The position numbers and the translations under genes are program-made. DNA of 64,000 nt from Cellulomonas sp. URHE0023 (GTDB lineage Bacteria > Actinomycetota > Actinomycetes > Actinomycetales > Cellulomonadaceae). The notes beneath the pieces were generated by a model. The model made no database searches, was not told the origin of the DNA, and worked only from the letters and a program-made list of their open reading frames with translations. The stretch covers positions 992,001 to 1,056,000 of the forward strand of contig NZ_JIAN01000005.1 in the NCBI RefSeq assembly GCF_000688475.1. Direction: 5' to 3'. Every line of letters starts with the position of its first letter. The stretch's first letter is position 1. Below, one piece after another: positions 25,832-35,595 of this stretch.

Positions 25832-25872
25832 CTTGCGGCCCGTCGTGCTGTGGGACCTGGCGTCCGTCCCGG

Positions 25873-26199
25873 TCAGACTGCCGGCGGAGCCGGGGGTGCC
25901 GCCTGGGCCGGGGGCGCCTGCGGAGCAGGGGCGGCCTGCGGGGCAACGGGCGCCTGCGCCACGGGGGCTGCCTGCGGGGCAGGGGCAGCCTGCGGCGTGG
26001 TCCGCTGCTCGATGACCTCACGGTGGCTCGTGTTGTTGCGCTGGGCGTTGAACGCGACCGCCAGGATCAGCGCGAGCACCCCAGCAGCCATGCAGATGTA
26101 GCCGATCACGGTCAGGTTCACACCGTCGATCCGGTCACTGACTCCGAACGACATGATCGCGCCGACCACAATCAGGCCGATTCCGCCTCCGATACCCAT
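25873..26199 (-). CDS. DUF6458-like small membrane protein with Ala/Pro/Gln tail
   Basis: 108 residues: MGIGGGIGLIVVGAIMSFGVSDRIDGVNLTVIGYICMAAGVLALIL has two transmembrane helices with a short FGV...DRIDGVN loop, the DUF6458 signature of actinobacteria. The last 40 residues are a low-complexity QAAPAPQAAP-type tail that is probably disordered and may reach through the wall or bind partners, depending on topology. Function unknown. Its stop is 42 bases from the terminator hairpin. Confidence 0.85.
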   Translation of the reverse strand: MGIGGGIGLIVVGAIMSFGVSDRIDGVNLTVIGYICMAAGVLALILAVAFNAQRNNTSHREVIEQRTTPQAAPAPQAAPVAQAPVAPQAAPAPQAPPAQAAPPAPPAV

Positions 26200-26294
26200 G
26201 TCGGTCCCTTCCGTTGCGGCGGGCTACTGGTCGCCCGTCCATGACGGGCGAGTCTGGTGCCGGACCACGGGCGCCGCATCTTGAGAACCGAATG

Positions 26295-28355
26295 TCACCC
26301 CAACGTGTCGGGGTAGAGGGCCTCCTCGCCCAGCACGTGCTGCGCCAGGAACGCCTCCACCACCTGGTACCAGACGATCGCGTGCTGCGGGCTGAGCACC
26401 CAGTGGTTCTCGTCGGGGAAGTAGAGGAAACGGTGCGGGCTCTTCCCGTCGCCGTCGGCCGGCAGACCGCTCTTGGACAGCAGCTCGTACCAGAGCCGCA
26501 GCCCCTCGCCGATCGGTACGCGGTAGTCCTTGTCGCCGTGCACCACGAGCATCGGCGTCACGATCTTCTCGACGTGCCGGTGCGGCGTGTTCTCGAGCGC
26601 CATCTGCTCGGTCATCTCGCGGCCCCAGTAGTACGCGACGTCCGTCGTCGGCCCGAACTGGTCGAGCGCCCACAGGCTCGCGTGCGTGACGATCGCGGAG
26701 AACCGGTCCGTGTGGCCGGCCACCCAGTTGGCCATGTAGCCGCCGAACGAGCCACCCATCGCGGCGGTGCGGGTCTCGTCGATGTCGTCGCGAAGCTCCA
26801 CGGCGTCCGTGATCGCCAGGAGGTCCGTGTACGGCGCCGCGCCCCACGCACCCCAACCGTCCTGGACGAACTGCTGCCCGTAGCCGGTCGACAGGGCAGG
26901 GTCGGGAAGGAGCACCGCGTACCCGCGTGCGACGAGGATCCACGGGTTCCACCGCCAGGACCAGGCGTTCCACGAGCTCAGCGGACCGCCGTGGATCCAC
27001 AGGACGAGCGGGGCCTTCTCGGTGCTGCTGCTCGACGTCGGCCTCGCCAGCCATCCGCGGACACGCCGACCCTCCGTCGTCGACTCGACCTCCTCCAGGA
27101 CGCCGGGCAGCTCGAGCGGACCCACCGGACCCGGCAGCGGCGTGCTGGCGACCGGGGCGTCCTGGGTCAGGTCGATCCGGACGGGGTGCGAGGGCGCCTC
27201 GTAGGACGTCTTGAGCGCGTAGGCGGTGCGACCGTCAGGACTGATGCTCACATCCGTGAAGACGGCGTCATCGCTGGTCACCTTCGTCACGGACCCCGCC
27301 TCGAGGTCGATGCGGAAGATCGGCCCCCGACCGTCGTCGTCGGCCGTCACCAGCACGCCGTCCGATCCCGGCAGCCACACCGGGTCGTGCGGCCAGCGGT
27401 CCCACCCGTCAGCCAGGATCCTGGGTTCACCCCCGTGCAGCGGTACCACCGCCAACCGCACCACGGGCGCGACGTACGGGGTCGAGTGCGCCTCACGGGT
27501 GTACGCGACCCACCGCCCGTCGGGCGACACCACCGGGTTCCAGAGGTCCGCCGCGGGATCGTCGACCAGCACCCGGCGCTCGCCCGTCGAGACGTCGATC
27601 GCGACCAGCTGGCTGCGGCTCTCGCCGGCGCGCCCCGGCTCCAGCCAGCCGCTGACCACCGTCGCGCCGTCCGGACTGATCGCCGACGTCTGGTCCATCA
27701 GGTGCTGACGCGCGTCCGGCGTCATGTCCTTCACGCTCAGCCGCGGGTCACGAGCACCTGCGAGCGGCTGCGTGACGTCGTCGCTCAGCGTCGCCGTGAA
27801 CAGGTGCGGGGCAGCAGGGCCGAGGTCGTGGTCCCAGTACCGCACAGGGAACCCGTCGTGCAGGATCGCCGAGACCAACTTGTCCTTGCGCACCTGCCGC
27901 AGCCTCGCGTCACCCTCGTCGTCGGCTGCGGACGGAAGCACCTCCGACCCGAGGAGCACGACCGGCGCATCACGGGCCACCCGGACGTCACCCAGACCCG
28001 CCGCCCGGTCCGCGACCACCCGAGCCTCGGCACCGTCCCGCGGGAGGAGCCACAGGGCGGGCACGGGGTCGTCGTCGTCGTCCTTGTCCGGGTCAGGTCG
28101 TGCGCTCGTGAACAGCAGGTCGCCGTCGTGGGTGAACGCGGCGCTCGCCTCACCCTTGGCGCTGCGGGTGAGCCGCCTGGGCGGGTTCTCACCGACCGGG
28201 TCCACCTCCCACAGCGCGGTGACGAACTTGGTGCTCTTGCCGTCCAGCGTCGCGACGCTCGTGACGAGCCTCGTCCCGTCCTTGCTGAGCACCAACCCGC
28301 TCAGGCGGGGGATCGCCACGTAGTCGTCGAGGTCATGGAACGAGGTCTCACCCAT
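26295..28355 (-). CDS. S9 family (prolyl oligopeptidase-type) serine peptidase
   Basis: 686 residues from MGETSFHDLDDYVAIPRLSG. Residues about 15-420 form a beta-propeller (repeats such as ISPDGATVVSGW, VSPDGRWVAYT, SPDGRTAYAL). The catalytic alpha/beta domain holds S536 (MGGSFGGYMANW), D610 (HGDKDYRVP) and H651 (DENHWVLSP). It is an acylaminoacyl-peptidase/dipeptidyl-peptidase-like enzyme of cytoplasmic type, as no signal peptide is seen. It would trim oligopeptides. An earlier in-frame ATG is ignored because the family begins at the chosen Met. Confidence 0.94.
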   Translation of the reverse strand: MGETSFHDLDDYVAIPRLSGLVLSKDGTRLVTSVATLDGKSTKFVTALWEVDPVGENPPRRLTRSAKGEASAAFTHDGDLLFTSARPDPDKDDDDDPVPALWLLPRDGAEARVVADRAAGLGDVRVARDAPVVLLGSEVLPSAADDEGDARLRQVRKDKLVSAILHDGFPVRYWDHDLGPAAPHLFTATLSDDVTQPLAGARDPRLSVKDMTPDARQHLMDQTSAISPDGATVVSGWLEPGRAGESRSQLVAIDVSTGERRVLVDDPAADLWNPVVSPDGRWVAYTREAHSTPYVAPVVRLAVVPLHGGEPRILADGWDRWPHDPVWLPGSDGVLVTADDDGRGPIFRIDLEAGSVTKVTSDDAVFTDVSISPDGRTAYALKTSYEAPSHPVRIDLTQDAPVASTPLPGPVGPLELPGVLEEVESTTEGRRVRGWLARPTSSSSTEKAPLVLWIHGGPLSSWNAWSWRWNPWILVARGYAVLLPDPALSTGYGQQFVQDGWGAWGAAPYTDLLAITDAVELRDDIDETRTAAMGGSFGGYMANWVAGHTDRFSAIVTHASLWALDQFGPTTDVAYYWGREMTEQMALENTPHRHVEKIVTPMLVVHGDKDYRVPIGEGLRLWYELLSKSGLPADGDGKSPHRFLYFPDENHWVLSPQHAIVWYQVVEAFLAQHVLGEEALYPDTLG

Positions 28356-28368
28356 GGCCTTTGTCCTA

Positions 28369-29529
28369 TCACGGTGGGTCGGCCGCCCGCCCGGAGACCG
28401 CGCCCTCAGTCTGGCCCCGCCGTGCAGACCCGCGCGGCGGCTCCGCGGACCCGACTCGTCGCCCGCGAACCAACTGGTCGACATGCACGGTCTTCGGCCG
28501 CTTGGCCCGCGCATCGACAGGTTCGGCGCCCGAGGGGGCTCGGATGAGCGCCGCGCGGACCAAGGCAGCCACGGTGCCTGGGCGGCCGATGTCGTGGGCA
28601 GTGACACGGATCAGGTCCACCTGGCCGGTCGCGAGCATCGCATTCTGTCGGCTGCGGTCACGCAGCAGTGCTGCCGGCGCCTCGTGGAACTCGTGCCCGT
28701 CGACCTCGACGATCAACCACCTGCCCGACGGCAGGCGCCAGCCCATGTCCCCACGGGCGACGAACACGCCCCGGGCATCCCGGATCTCCACCTGGAGCGC
28801 GTCCGGAGGGATTCCTGCGTCCACGCACTCCATGCGCGCGAAGGTCTCGAGCGGGGACTCGGCAAGCCGATCGGCCAGCCTGATCCAGCTCCGGACCCTG
28901 ACTGCTCCGCGACGCCCGACGAGGCGGGCCTCGATCCCGGCCAGCGCCTCGTCGGAGAGCAGCCTGCGGTGGAGCACGTCGTCGAGCACAGCGACGGCGT
29001 TTCTCCTGGGCATGTCGGGCAGCGCCTGCACGAGCGCCGGCACCAGCGCCGCGATGTTCCGGGGCCCGTACCGCAGCAGCTCAACCGGATCGGCGTACCG
29101 GACACGCATCCCGTCGCGGGCCCGGACCGAGCGCCCCCGGGGCAGCGCGATCTCCGGGGTGACCTGCATCGGCAGGCCAGCGACCCCATGGAGGACGAGC
29201 GCGCACTGGCCGACCGCGACCGCCTCCGGTCCGTAGGCAAGCAGACCGAGCCACGCGGCCCGGCGCCGGCGACGATCGATGCCGTTCGGCAGGTGCTGCA
29301 TCAGAGGGTCGACGTCCACGACGCCCTTCGTCGGGCGCTGCCAGACGCCGGACGCCACGAGGCGCGACCGCTGCCCGCGGGTCACCCCTGCCGCATCGCA
29401 CTGCGCGGACGACAGCAGTTCGCCCTGCATGTGCGCGAGCGCGAGCAGTGAGGAGGGAACGGCTCGCGGCAGGCGCACAGCAGGAGTCTGCCGACGCCCG
29501 CTGCGCTGCCGCGGCACGCGCCGTGCCAT
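28369..29529 (-). CDS. AbiEi-type N-terminal domain fused to DUF559-like endonuclease domain
   Basis: 386 residues. Residues about 25-75 (LLALAHMQGELLSSAQCDAAGVTRGQRSRLVASGVWQRP) match the winged-helix domain of AbiEi-type antitoxins. The C-terminal part has a Vsr/DUF559 nuclease pattern: SPLETFARMECVDAGI, ARGDMGW, IVEVDGHEFHE, RDRSRQNAMLATG; Asp, Glu and Asp form a plausible PD-(D/E)XK site. No AbiEii toxin gene lies beside it, as is usual for these orphan proteins in actinobacteria. Likely DNA-binding; biological role unknown. A basic tail of about 40 residues follows. Confidence 0.8.
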   Translation of the reverse strand: MARRVPRQRSGRRQTPAVRLPRAVPSSLLALAHMQGELLSSAQCDAAGVTRGQRSRLVASGVWQRPTKGVVDVDPLMQHLPNGIDRRRRRAAWLGLLAYGPEAVAVGQCALVLHGVAGLPMQVTPEIALPRGRSVRARDGMRVRYADPVELLRYGPRNIAALVPALVQALPDMPRRNAVAVLDDVLHRRLLSDEALAGIEARLVGRRGAVRVRSWIRLADRLAESPLETFARMECVDAGIPPDALQVEIRDARGVFVARGDMGWRLPSGRWLIVEVDGHEFHEAPAALLRDRSRQNAMLATGQVDLIRVTAHDIGRPGTVAALVRAALIRAPSGAEPVDARAKRPKTVHVDQLVRGRRVGSAEPPRGSARRGQTEGAVSGRAADPP

Positions 29530-29631
29530 CCCGACCCCGCGAGGGATGGGGTCACATCACGTGATCGGCGAACTCGTCCATATGCACGCGATGTGGCCGA
29601 GTCCGCTGCACAGAGGCAAGTTCGCGGCGCG

Positions 29632-31731
29632 TCAGGGAGAGGGAGGCTGGGCCGCGTCGCGGGCGGCCAGGTTCGCGAGCATCGCGTTGTACTCGTCCAT
29701 CTCCACGTCGCCGTCGCGGTCGACCCGGCGGTCGCGGCGGCGGGCGACGCGCTCGTCGTCGCGCGACCACTGGATGGCGACCACGATCGCGAGCACCAGG
29801 GTGGGCAGCTCACCGATGCCCCAGGCGAACGCCCCACCGGCCTGCTGGTCCGCGATCGCCGACGCACCCCACGGGCGCCCCATCAACCCGAACCAGTCGG
29901 CGACGAACAGCGCCTCGCCGGTCACCAACGTGACCCCGAAGAAGGCGTGGAACACCATCGTGCCGAACAGCAGGAGCAGCCGCTGCGGGTAGCCCCAGCG
30001 GCGTGGACCGGGGTCGACCCCGATGAGGCCGTTGACGAACAGGTACCCGGCGAGCGTGAAGTGCACGACCATCGCGAGGTGCCCCACGTCGCTGCGCAGC
30101 GACCACTCGAAGAGCCCCGAGTAGTAGAAGAGCACCATCGAGCCGATGAAGTTCACGGCCGCGACCAGGGGGTTCGCCAGGAACGTGCCGGCATGGCTGT
30201 GGACGAGGACGAGGATCCACTCACGGGGCCCACGGGAGTCGTCGGACCGCAGGAGCGACGAGCGGACGGGCAGTGCGCGCAGCGCGAGGGTGACGGGTGC
30301 GGACAGCACGATGAACACCGGCACGAGCATCGCCAGCGTCATGTGCTGGATCATGTGCCCGCTGAACAGCACGTGCCCGTACAGGTTCGGGGCACCGTTC
30401 GTCGCCCACGCGAACAGGAGGACGCCCGCCGTCCACGACGCGGCGCGGACCCATGACCACTGGTCTCCGCGTCGGCGCAGCCGCAGCACCCAGCGCCAGT
30501 AGACGACCAGGCCCGCGCCGGCCGCGAACGCGAGCACCAGGTCCCAGCGCCACTCGGTGATCCAGCGGATCGGTGTCGGCTCGGGCGGCAGCGGGTGCCC
30601 GGTGATCAGGTACGCGGGTGACGGGTCGACGGGCGCCTCCTCGGGCACGGGCGGTGCGGTGGCACCGAGCGCGACCGCGACGCCTGAGACGGCACCCATG
30701 ACGACGAGCTCGACCAGCACGAGACGCCAGAACAGCGCCCCTCCGAGCCGTCGCACCGACCCCGAGGCTCCACCGCCCAGACGCGGCAGGACGCGCCGGC
30801 GGTGCGCGAGACCGAGAAGCCCGAGCACCCCGAACAGCGCCGCCTTGGCGAGCAGCAGGACGCCGTAGGTCGTCGTCAGGTCCGACCACCCGCCGGTACG
30901 CAGGAGCCCGTTGACCAGGCCGGAGACACCGACGGCCACGAAGCACCAACCGGCGACGACCGAGTAGCGGGCGACCGCCGTCGACAGGTCGGTCCCGACG
31001 CGGGCGACCAGCAGGGCGAGCGCCGCGAGCGACCCGATCCACACGGCGGCGCCGACAAGGTGGACCACCATCGACGACGTGGCGATGCTGTGCCCGGACG
31101 CGCCCGCCGCGTGCCCGAGCTGTGCCTGCTGGTACAGCGCGACGAGGACGAGCGCCCCGGTCCAGGCGGCGCCGGTCGGCGTGGCGACGACGAGCGACAG
31201 GGCTGTGACGACGGCTGCGACGGTCGTGACCAGCAGGAGCGTGCGCCCGAGGTCGATCTCGGTCAGGAACACGCCGAGCTGCTGGCCGAAGTCGTCGGAC
31301 AAGATCGCCTGCCCGGCGACGTCCGCGTAGGTGAGGACCAGGTGCGCGATCGACAGCAGGGTCCAGACACCCGCGGCGATCCCGGCGACCACGAGGCTGC
31401 GCGGGTAGGCCGAACCGTCCGCCGTGCCGACGCCCGCACGGGCGGCGCGGGCCGGACGGTCGCTGGACGTGACCCGCGGCAGGATGCCGACAGCCAGGAA
31501 CAGCGCCCCGAGGGTCACCGACCCGGCGAGCTCCGAGAGGGTCGACGACGCCGGCAGCGCCCACCGGACGACCGGACCGGGGTCGCGCAGGACCGTCGCC
31601 AGGGCCGCGCCGGAGAACCAGATGCCGAGCAGCGCGAACGCCACGGCGGCGAGCGGGAGGACGACGACGCGCGACGGACCCAGGGATCTGGTGGCACCGG
31701 TTCCTCCGGCGCTCGTCGCCGGCGCGCTCAC
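29632..31731 (-). CDS. CopD/CtaG fusion: copper resistance and cytochrome oxidase assembly membrane protein
   Basis: 699 residues, polytopic. The N-terminal half contains the CopD region (HSIATSSMVVHLVGAAVWIGSLAALALLVARVG and following helices). From about residue 400 comes a caa3-type CtaG region: RGDQWSWVRAASWTAGVLLFAW, HVLFSGHMIQHMTLAMLVPVF and LGAP-type loops with several His that could bind copper. Such fusions are usual in actinobacteria and are thought to move copper across the membrane toward oxidase assembly. It starts 23 bases after copC ends, forming a copC-copD unit. Confidence 0.9.
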   Translation of the reverse strand: MSAPATSAGGTGATRSLGPSRVVVLPLAAVAFALLGIWFSGAALATVLRDPGPVVRWALPASSTLSELAGSVTLGALFLAVGILPRVTSSDRPARAARAGVGTADGSAYPRSLVVAGIAAGVWTLLSIAHLVLTYADVAGQAILSDDFGQQLGVFLTEIDLGRTLLLVTTVAAVVTALSLVVATPTGAAWTGALVLVALYQQAQLGHAAGASGHSIATSSMVVHLVGAAVWIGSLAALALLVARVGTDLSTAVARYSVVAGWCFVAVGVSGLVNGLLRTGGWSDLTTTYGVLLLAKAALFGVLGLLGLAHRRRVLPRLGGGASGSVRRLGGALFWRLVLVELVVMGAVSGVAVALGATAPPVPEEAPVDPSPAYLITGHPLPPEPTPIRWITEWRWDLVLAFAAGAGLVVYWRWVLRLRRRGDQWSWVRAASWTAGVLLFAWATNGAPNLYGHVLFSGHMIQHMTLAMLVPVFIVLSAPVTLALRALPVRSSLLRSDDSRGPREWILVLVHSHAGTFLANPLVAAVNFIGSMVLFYYSGLFEWSLRSDVGHLAMVVHFTLAGYLFVNGLIGVDPGPRRWGYPQRLLLLFGTMVFHAFFGVTLVTGEALFVADWFGLMGRPWGASAIADQQAGGAFAWGIGELPTLVLAIVVAIQWSRDDERVARRRDRRVDRDGDVEMDEYNAMLANLAARDAAQPPSP

Positions 31732-31754
31732 CTGCTCAGCCTAGGTTGCCGCGG

Positions 31755-32462
31755 TCAGTCGAGCGGACGGCGCCGCATCAGCAGCACGGCCGTCAGGCCA
31801 CCTGCGGCGACGAGCACCGCAGCGATGCCGAGGAGCACTCCCCCCCGCACCTTTCGCGCGTCGGGGAGAGCCGAGCTCGGCTCGGCGGTCGCCGATGGGT
31901 TCACGACGGTCGCGCCCGACGCGTGGCCGCTGGTGGAGGCCAGCTCGCTGGGCGGTTCGGCCGGCGGCGACGCGGGCACCATGGTGCCGTTGTCCATGAT
32001 CATCGGCTGCTCCGCCGCGGGGACACCGGCCACGTCGACCGGGGCGCCCTCACCGAGGATCGTCGTCGGACCCTGCGTGGTGAAGGTGTAAAGGCCGTCG
32101 ATCGCGTGCCCGTCGTCGGACGTGACCCGGTACATGACCGTGTAGAGCCCCGCCGGCAGGTCACCGGCGATGGCCTGCGTGACCACCGCACCGTCCGTCG
32201 TCGGCACCCCGATGTTGACGACGGCCTGGTCCGGCCGGTGCACCATGAGCGCGACACCCACGGGCGAGACGTCCTCGGCGAACGTCAGCGTCAGGTGGTC
32301 GGGCATGACCGGCAGCACCGCGTCGGCAGGCGGGTCGGTGCTGAGGAGCTGGTTGTGGGCCTGGGCCGCCGGGGCGCCCAGCGGGACAAGTGCGCAGAGT
32401 CCGACGACGACCGCGACCACGCGCCGGACGGCCCTGCGCAGGGCCGTCGTTGGCTCGGACAT
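31755..32462 (-). CDS. copC: CopC-type periplasmic copper-binding protein with C-terminal anchor
   Basis: 235 residues. Signal peptide RRAVRRVVAVVVGLCALVPLGAPAAQA is cleaved before HNQLLSTDPP, so the mature protein begins with His, the N-terminal copper ligand in CopC. The domain HLTLTFAEDVSPVGVALMV...GLYTVMYRVTSDDGHAIDGLYTFT matches CopC, with a second His in DDGHAIDG. A serine/proline linker and a C-terminal helix (VRGGVLLGIAAVLVAAGGLTAVLLMRRR) anchor it in the membrane. It should hand copper to the CopD-CtaG protein encoded downstream. Confidence 0.92.
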   Translation of the reverse strand: MSEPTTALRRAVRRVVAVVVGLCALVPLGAPAAQAHNQLLSTDPPADAVLPVMPDHLTLTFAEDVSPVGVALMVHRPDQAVVNIGVPTTDGAVVTQAIAGDLPAGLYTVMYRVTSDDGHAIDGLYTFTTQGPTTILGEGAPVDVAGVPAAEQPMIMDNGTMVPASPPAEPPSELASTSGHASGATVVNPSATAEPSSALPDARKVRGGVLLGIAAVLVAAGGLTAVLLMRRRPLD

Positions 32463-32640
32463 GCCGGACACCGTAGCCGGTCCACGCGCAGCCGATCTCA
32501 AGCGACCGGGAACACATGCGCATCAGCTCGTCGTTGACGCTTGAATGGTTGTCCGGCACAACCCGGCGTGTGTCGTACCGCTCCCGTAGCGTCGTGCCCC
32601 GGCGCCCCCGGCCCTCCTCGACCCGTGACAAGAAGGCCCG

Positions 32641-34488
32641 ATGTCCCAGCAGCGCAGCGACGCACCGCCCGCACCAGCCTCAGGTTTCCACGCACCGACG
32701 CACCGCGAGATCCTCACGATCCTCGGTGGGCTCATGCTCGGCATGTTCATGGCGGCCCTGGACCAGACGATCGTCGCGACGTCCATCAGGACGATCGGCG
32801 ACGACCTCAACGGGCTCTCGCTGCAGGCCTGGGTCACCACCGCGTACCTGCTGACCGCCACGATCTCGACGCCCCTGTACGGCAAGCTGTCGGACGTCTA
32901 CGGGCGCAAGCCGCTCTACATGATCGCGATCTCGCTGTTCGTGCTCGGCTCGCTGCTGTCCGGCACGGCCAACTCGATGTACGAGCTCGCGGGCTACCGC
33001 GCGCTGCAGGGCCTCGGCGCAGGCGGCCTCATGGCGTTGGCCATCACGATCCTGGGTGACCTGGTGGCCCCCCGCGAGCGTGCGCGGTACCAGGGGTACT
33101 TCCTCGCCGTCTTCGGCGTCTCGAGCGTGCTCGGCCCCGTGGTCGGCGGCTTCTTCGCCGGCACCGAGACCATCCTCGGCATCGCAGGCTGGCGCTGGGT
33201 GTTCCTGATCAACGTGCCGATCGGCATCATCGCCCTCATCGTGATCTCCCGGGTGCTGCACCTGCCACCGATGAAGAAGATCCAGCACCGCATCGACTGG
33301 CCGGGTGCGCTCCTGCTCATCGTCACGCTCGTGCCGCTGCTGCTCGTCGCCGAGCAGGGCCGCCAGTGGGGCTGGGACTCGCCCGACGCGATCGCCTGCT
33401 ACGCGATCGGTGTGCTGGGGCTCGTCGGGTTCGTCTTCGCGGAGCGGTTCGCCAAGGGAGACGCGATCCTGCCGCTCTACCTGTTCTCCAACCGCACCTT
33501 CTCGATCGGTGCGGGTGCCAACGTCGTCATCGGCCTGGGCATGTTCGGCGGTCTGGCCACGCTTCCGCTCTACCTGCAGATCGTGAAGGGCCAGACGCCC
33601 ACCTCGGCCGGCCTCACGCTCATCCCGTTCACGCTCGGGATCATGGCGGGCTCGATCATCGCCGGTCAGACGACCTCGCGCACCGGCCGCTACAAGGCGC
33701 TGCCCGTGTTCGGCACCATGCTGATGGCCGGCGGTTCGTTGATGTTCTCGCGGATCCAGACCGACACGTCGCTGAACTTCATCTTCGCCTCCTCGGTCGT
33801 CTTCGGGCTCGGGCTCGGCTTCACGATGCAGCCGCTCGTGCTCGCCGTGCAGAACGCGGTACCGGTGCGAGACATGGGCGTGGCGACGTCGTCGTCCCTG
33901 TTCTTCCGCCAGATGGGCGGCACGCTGGGGACGGCGGTCTTCCTGTCGATCCTGTTCTCGACGGTCGGCGACAACATCACGGCGGCGTTCCGTACGGCCG
34001 CCCAGACGCCGGCCTTCCGGGCCGCGGTCGCGGATCCCGCGGTCCAGGGCGACCCAGCCAACGCACCCGTGCTCGGACTGCTGCAGCCCGGTTCGTCGGC
34101 AACGCTTCCGTCACTGAACGACTCCTCGTTCATCAGCAACCTCGACCCCCGGCTGGCCAGGCCGTTCCTCGACGGCTTCTCGCAGTCGATCGACCTGGTC
34201 CTGCTCGTCGCCGCGTGCATCATCGCCGTCGGCATCGTCCTCACGGCGCTGCTCCCCGAGCTGCCGCTGCGCAACGTGTCCGGCATCCAGGGCCGCATGG
34301 ACGCCGACGCAGCCGATGCAGCTGCTGCCGATGCGCCCGGCACAGCAGCCGGTGCGGCGGCAACAGCCCAGGCGCCCGTGGCGGCGGCCGGTGCGACCGC
34401 GGTGGGCGGTGTGGCGGCAATCGTGGCCGACCAGGCCGCTGTCGAACGTGCCGACTCCGAGCCGGCACAGGACTCCGTCGGCAGCTGA
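32641..34488 (+). CDS. DHA2-family (14-helix) MFS drug exporter
   Basis: 615 residues, EmrB/QacA type. Helix 1 carries MFMAALDQTIVATSIRTIGDDL, the DHA2 motif LDxTIVNVALP-like; the GKLSDVYGRKPLYM loop is MFS motif A; motif C is in VFGVSSVLGPVVGGFF. Fourteen hydrophobic segments can be counted. The last 80 residues are an unusual Ala-rich, probably cytoplasmic tail (DADAADAAAADAPGTAAGAAAT). It should export organic compounds by proton antiport. A ribosome binding site, AAGAAGG, precedes the ATG. Confidence 0.92.
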   Translation: MSQQRSDAPPAPASGFHAPTHREILTILGGLMLGMFMAALDQTIVATSIRTIGDDLNGLSLQAWVTTAYLLTATISTPLYGKLSDVYGRKPLYMIAISLFVLGSLLSGTANSMYELAGYRALQGLGAGGLMALAITILGDLVAPRERARYQGYFLAVFGVSSVLGPVVGGFFAGTETILGIAGWRWVFLINVPIGIIALIVISRVLHLPPMKKIQHRIDWPGALLLIVTLVPLLLVAEQGRQWGWDSPDAIACYAIGVLGLVGFVFAERFAKGDAILPLYLFSNRTFSIGAGANVVIGLGMFGGLATLPLYLQIVKGQTPTSAGLTLIPFTLGIMAGSIIAGQTTSRTGRYKALPVFGTMLMAGGSLMFSRIQTDTSLNFIFASSVVFGLGLGFTMQPLVLAVQNAVPVRDMGVATSSSLFFRQMGGTLGTAVFLSILFSTVGDNITAAFRTAAQTPAFRAAVADPAVQGDPANAPVLGLLQPGSSATLPSLNDSSFISNLDPRLARPFLDGFSQSIDLVLLVAACIIAVGIVLTALLPELPLRNVSGIQGRMDADAADAAAADAPGTAAGAAATAQAPVAAAGATAVGGVAAIVADQAAVERADSEPAQDSVGS

Positions 34489-34635
34489 TCGCTGCTGCGT
34501 GCCGCGGGGCGCGCCGCCCGCCCGGTCGGTCGGCGCTAGCGTCGTAGGAACTGGTGCCTTTGGCGGTGAACTTCCCGGGCCTCCGCCTCGTGTCAACGGG
34601 TGACCGCTCGTCCCGGCTCACGCACGGAGGTGCAG

Positions 34636-35148
34636 ATGTCCTCGCTGCTGGATACCTCGAACACACTGGATCCGACGTCAGACCTGCACGCCGCGAGCTG
34701 CACCGGCTGTCTCGATCGCCGTCAGGTCCTGGCCCGCGCCGGGCTCGTCACCATGGGGGTCGCGGCGGCCGGCGTCCTCGCGGCGTGCGGCGGCGGTTCG
34801 TCAGGCGGCAGCGCGGACGGCGCAGGTGACGCAAGCAGCAGTGGGGCGTCGGGTGGTGCCCTGGCCAAGCTCTCGGACATCCCCGAGGGCGGCGCTCTGG
34901 CGGTCGAGGACGCCGACGGGAACCCGCTCATCCTGACCCAGCCGACCGCGGGGACGGTCGTCGCGCTGTCGGCGATCTGCACGCACCAGGGCTGCACGGT
35001 CGCCGCGGCCGGCGACCAGCTCGTCTGCCCGTGCCACGGATCGGTGTACGACATGTCAGGCGGCAACATCTCAGGGCCTGCCCCCGACCCGCTGCCCGAG
35101 GTCGACGTGCATGTCACCAACGGCGAAGTCCTCGCGGGGAAGGCCTGA
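34636..35148 (+). CDS. Rieske [2Fe-2S] Tat lipoprotein (copy 1)
   Basis: 170 residues from ATG 34636, preceded by CGGAGG. The N-terminus has a twin-arginine motif, DRRQVLARAGLVTMG, and a lipobox LAAC, so it is likely exported folded and lipid-anchored. After a Gly/Ser linker the Rieske domain carries C115-T-H117-Q-G-C120 and C131-P-C133-H134-G, i.e. two Cys and two His ligands plus the disulphide pair. A second copy lies at 40134. One-electron transfer outside the membrane is expected; the partner is not known. Confidence 0.93.
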   Translation: MSSLLDTSNTLDPTSDLHAASCTGCLDRRQVLARAGLVTMGVAAAGVLAACGGGSSGGSADGAGDASSSGASGGALAKLSDIPEGGALAVEDADGNPLILTQPTAGTVVALSAICTHQGCTVAAAGDQLVCPCHGSVYDMSGGNISGPAPDPLPEVDVHVTNGEVLAGKA

Positions 35149-35151
35149 ACC

Positions 35152-35595
35152 GTGGAATGGCATCGCGGGCGGCAGGCGACGTCGGACGTGCTGCGCGCGC
35201 TCCTCAGCGCGTGCTTGATGATGTCGGCGGTCGTGCACCTGTTCCTGTGGACGGACTGGGCCCAGTCGTTCGACGTGGTCGGTCCGGCGTTCCTGCTCAA
35301 CGGCTTCGGCGGGATCGTGCTCGGGGTCCTGGTCCTGGTGTGGCGCCACTGGCTGCCGCTGCTCGGGGCGATCGGGTTCGGCGTCGCGACGTTGACGGCC
35401 TTCATCATCTCGACGACGCCCGGCGGGTTCTTCCAGGTGCACGAGAAGTGGACGGGCTACCCGGTGTGGCTCGCCGCGATCTCCGAGATCGGCGCGATCG
35501 CCCTCGGAGTCGTCGCGATCGTCGTCGAACGGCAACCCGTGGCGGGTCTGCCCACGAGTGACACGACTGCCGAGCGGTCAGTCGTCGCTGAGTAG
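35152..35595 (+). CDS. Four-helix membrane protein paired with the Rieske lipoprotein
   Basis: 147 residues from a GTG three bases after the Rieske stop. Four hydrophobic helices (about 12-31, 42-60, 66-86 and 103-123) and loops EKWTGYPVW and HLFLWTDWAQSFDVVGPAFLLN. Conserved His in helix 1 (AVVHLFLW) might bind haem or metal. A damaged duplicate follows the second Rieske gene (40639-40852), so the two-gene unit was duplicated together. Function unknown; a membrane electron-transfer partner is an inference. It overlaps the convergent gene by 18 bases. Confidence 0.8.
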   Translation: MEWHRGRQATSDVLRALLSACLMMSAVVHLFLWTDWAQSFDVVGPAFLLNGFGGIVLGVLVLVWRHWLPLLGAIGFGVATLTAFIISTTPGGFFQVHEKWTGYPVWLAAISEIGAIALGVVAIVVERQPVAGLPTSDTTAERSVVAE

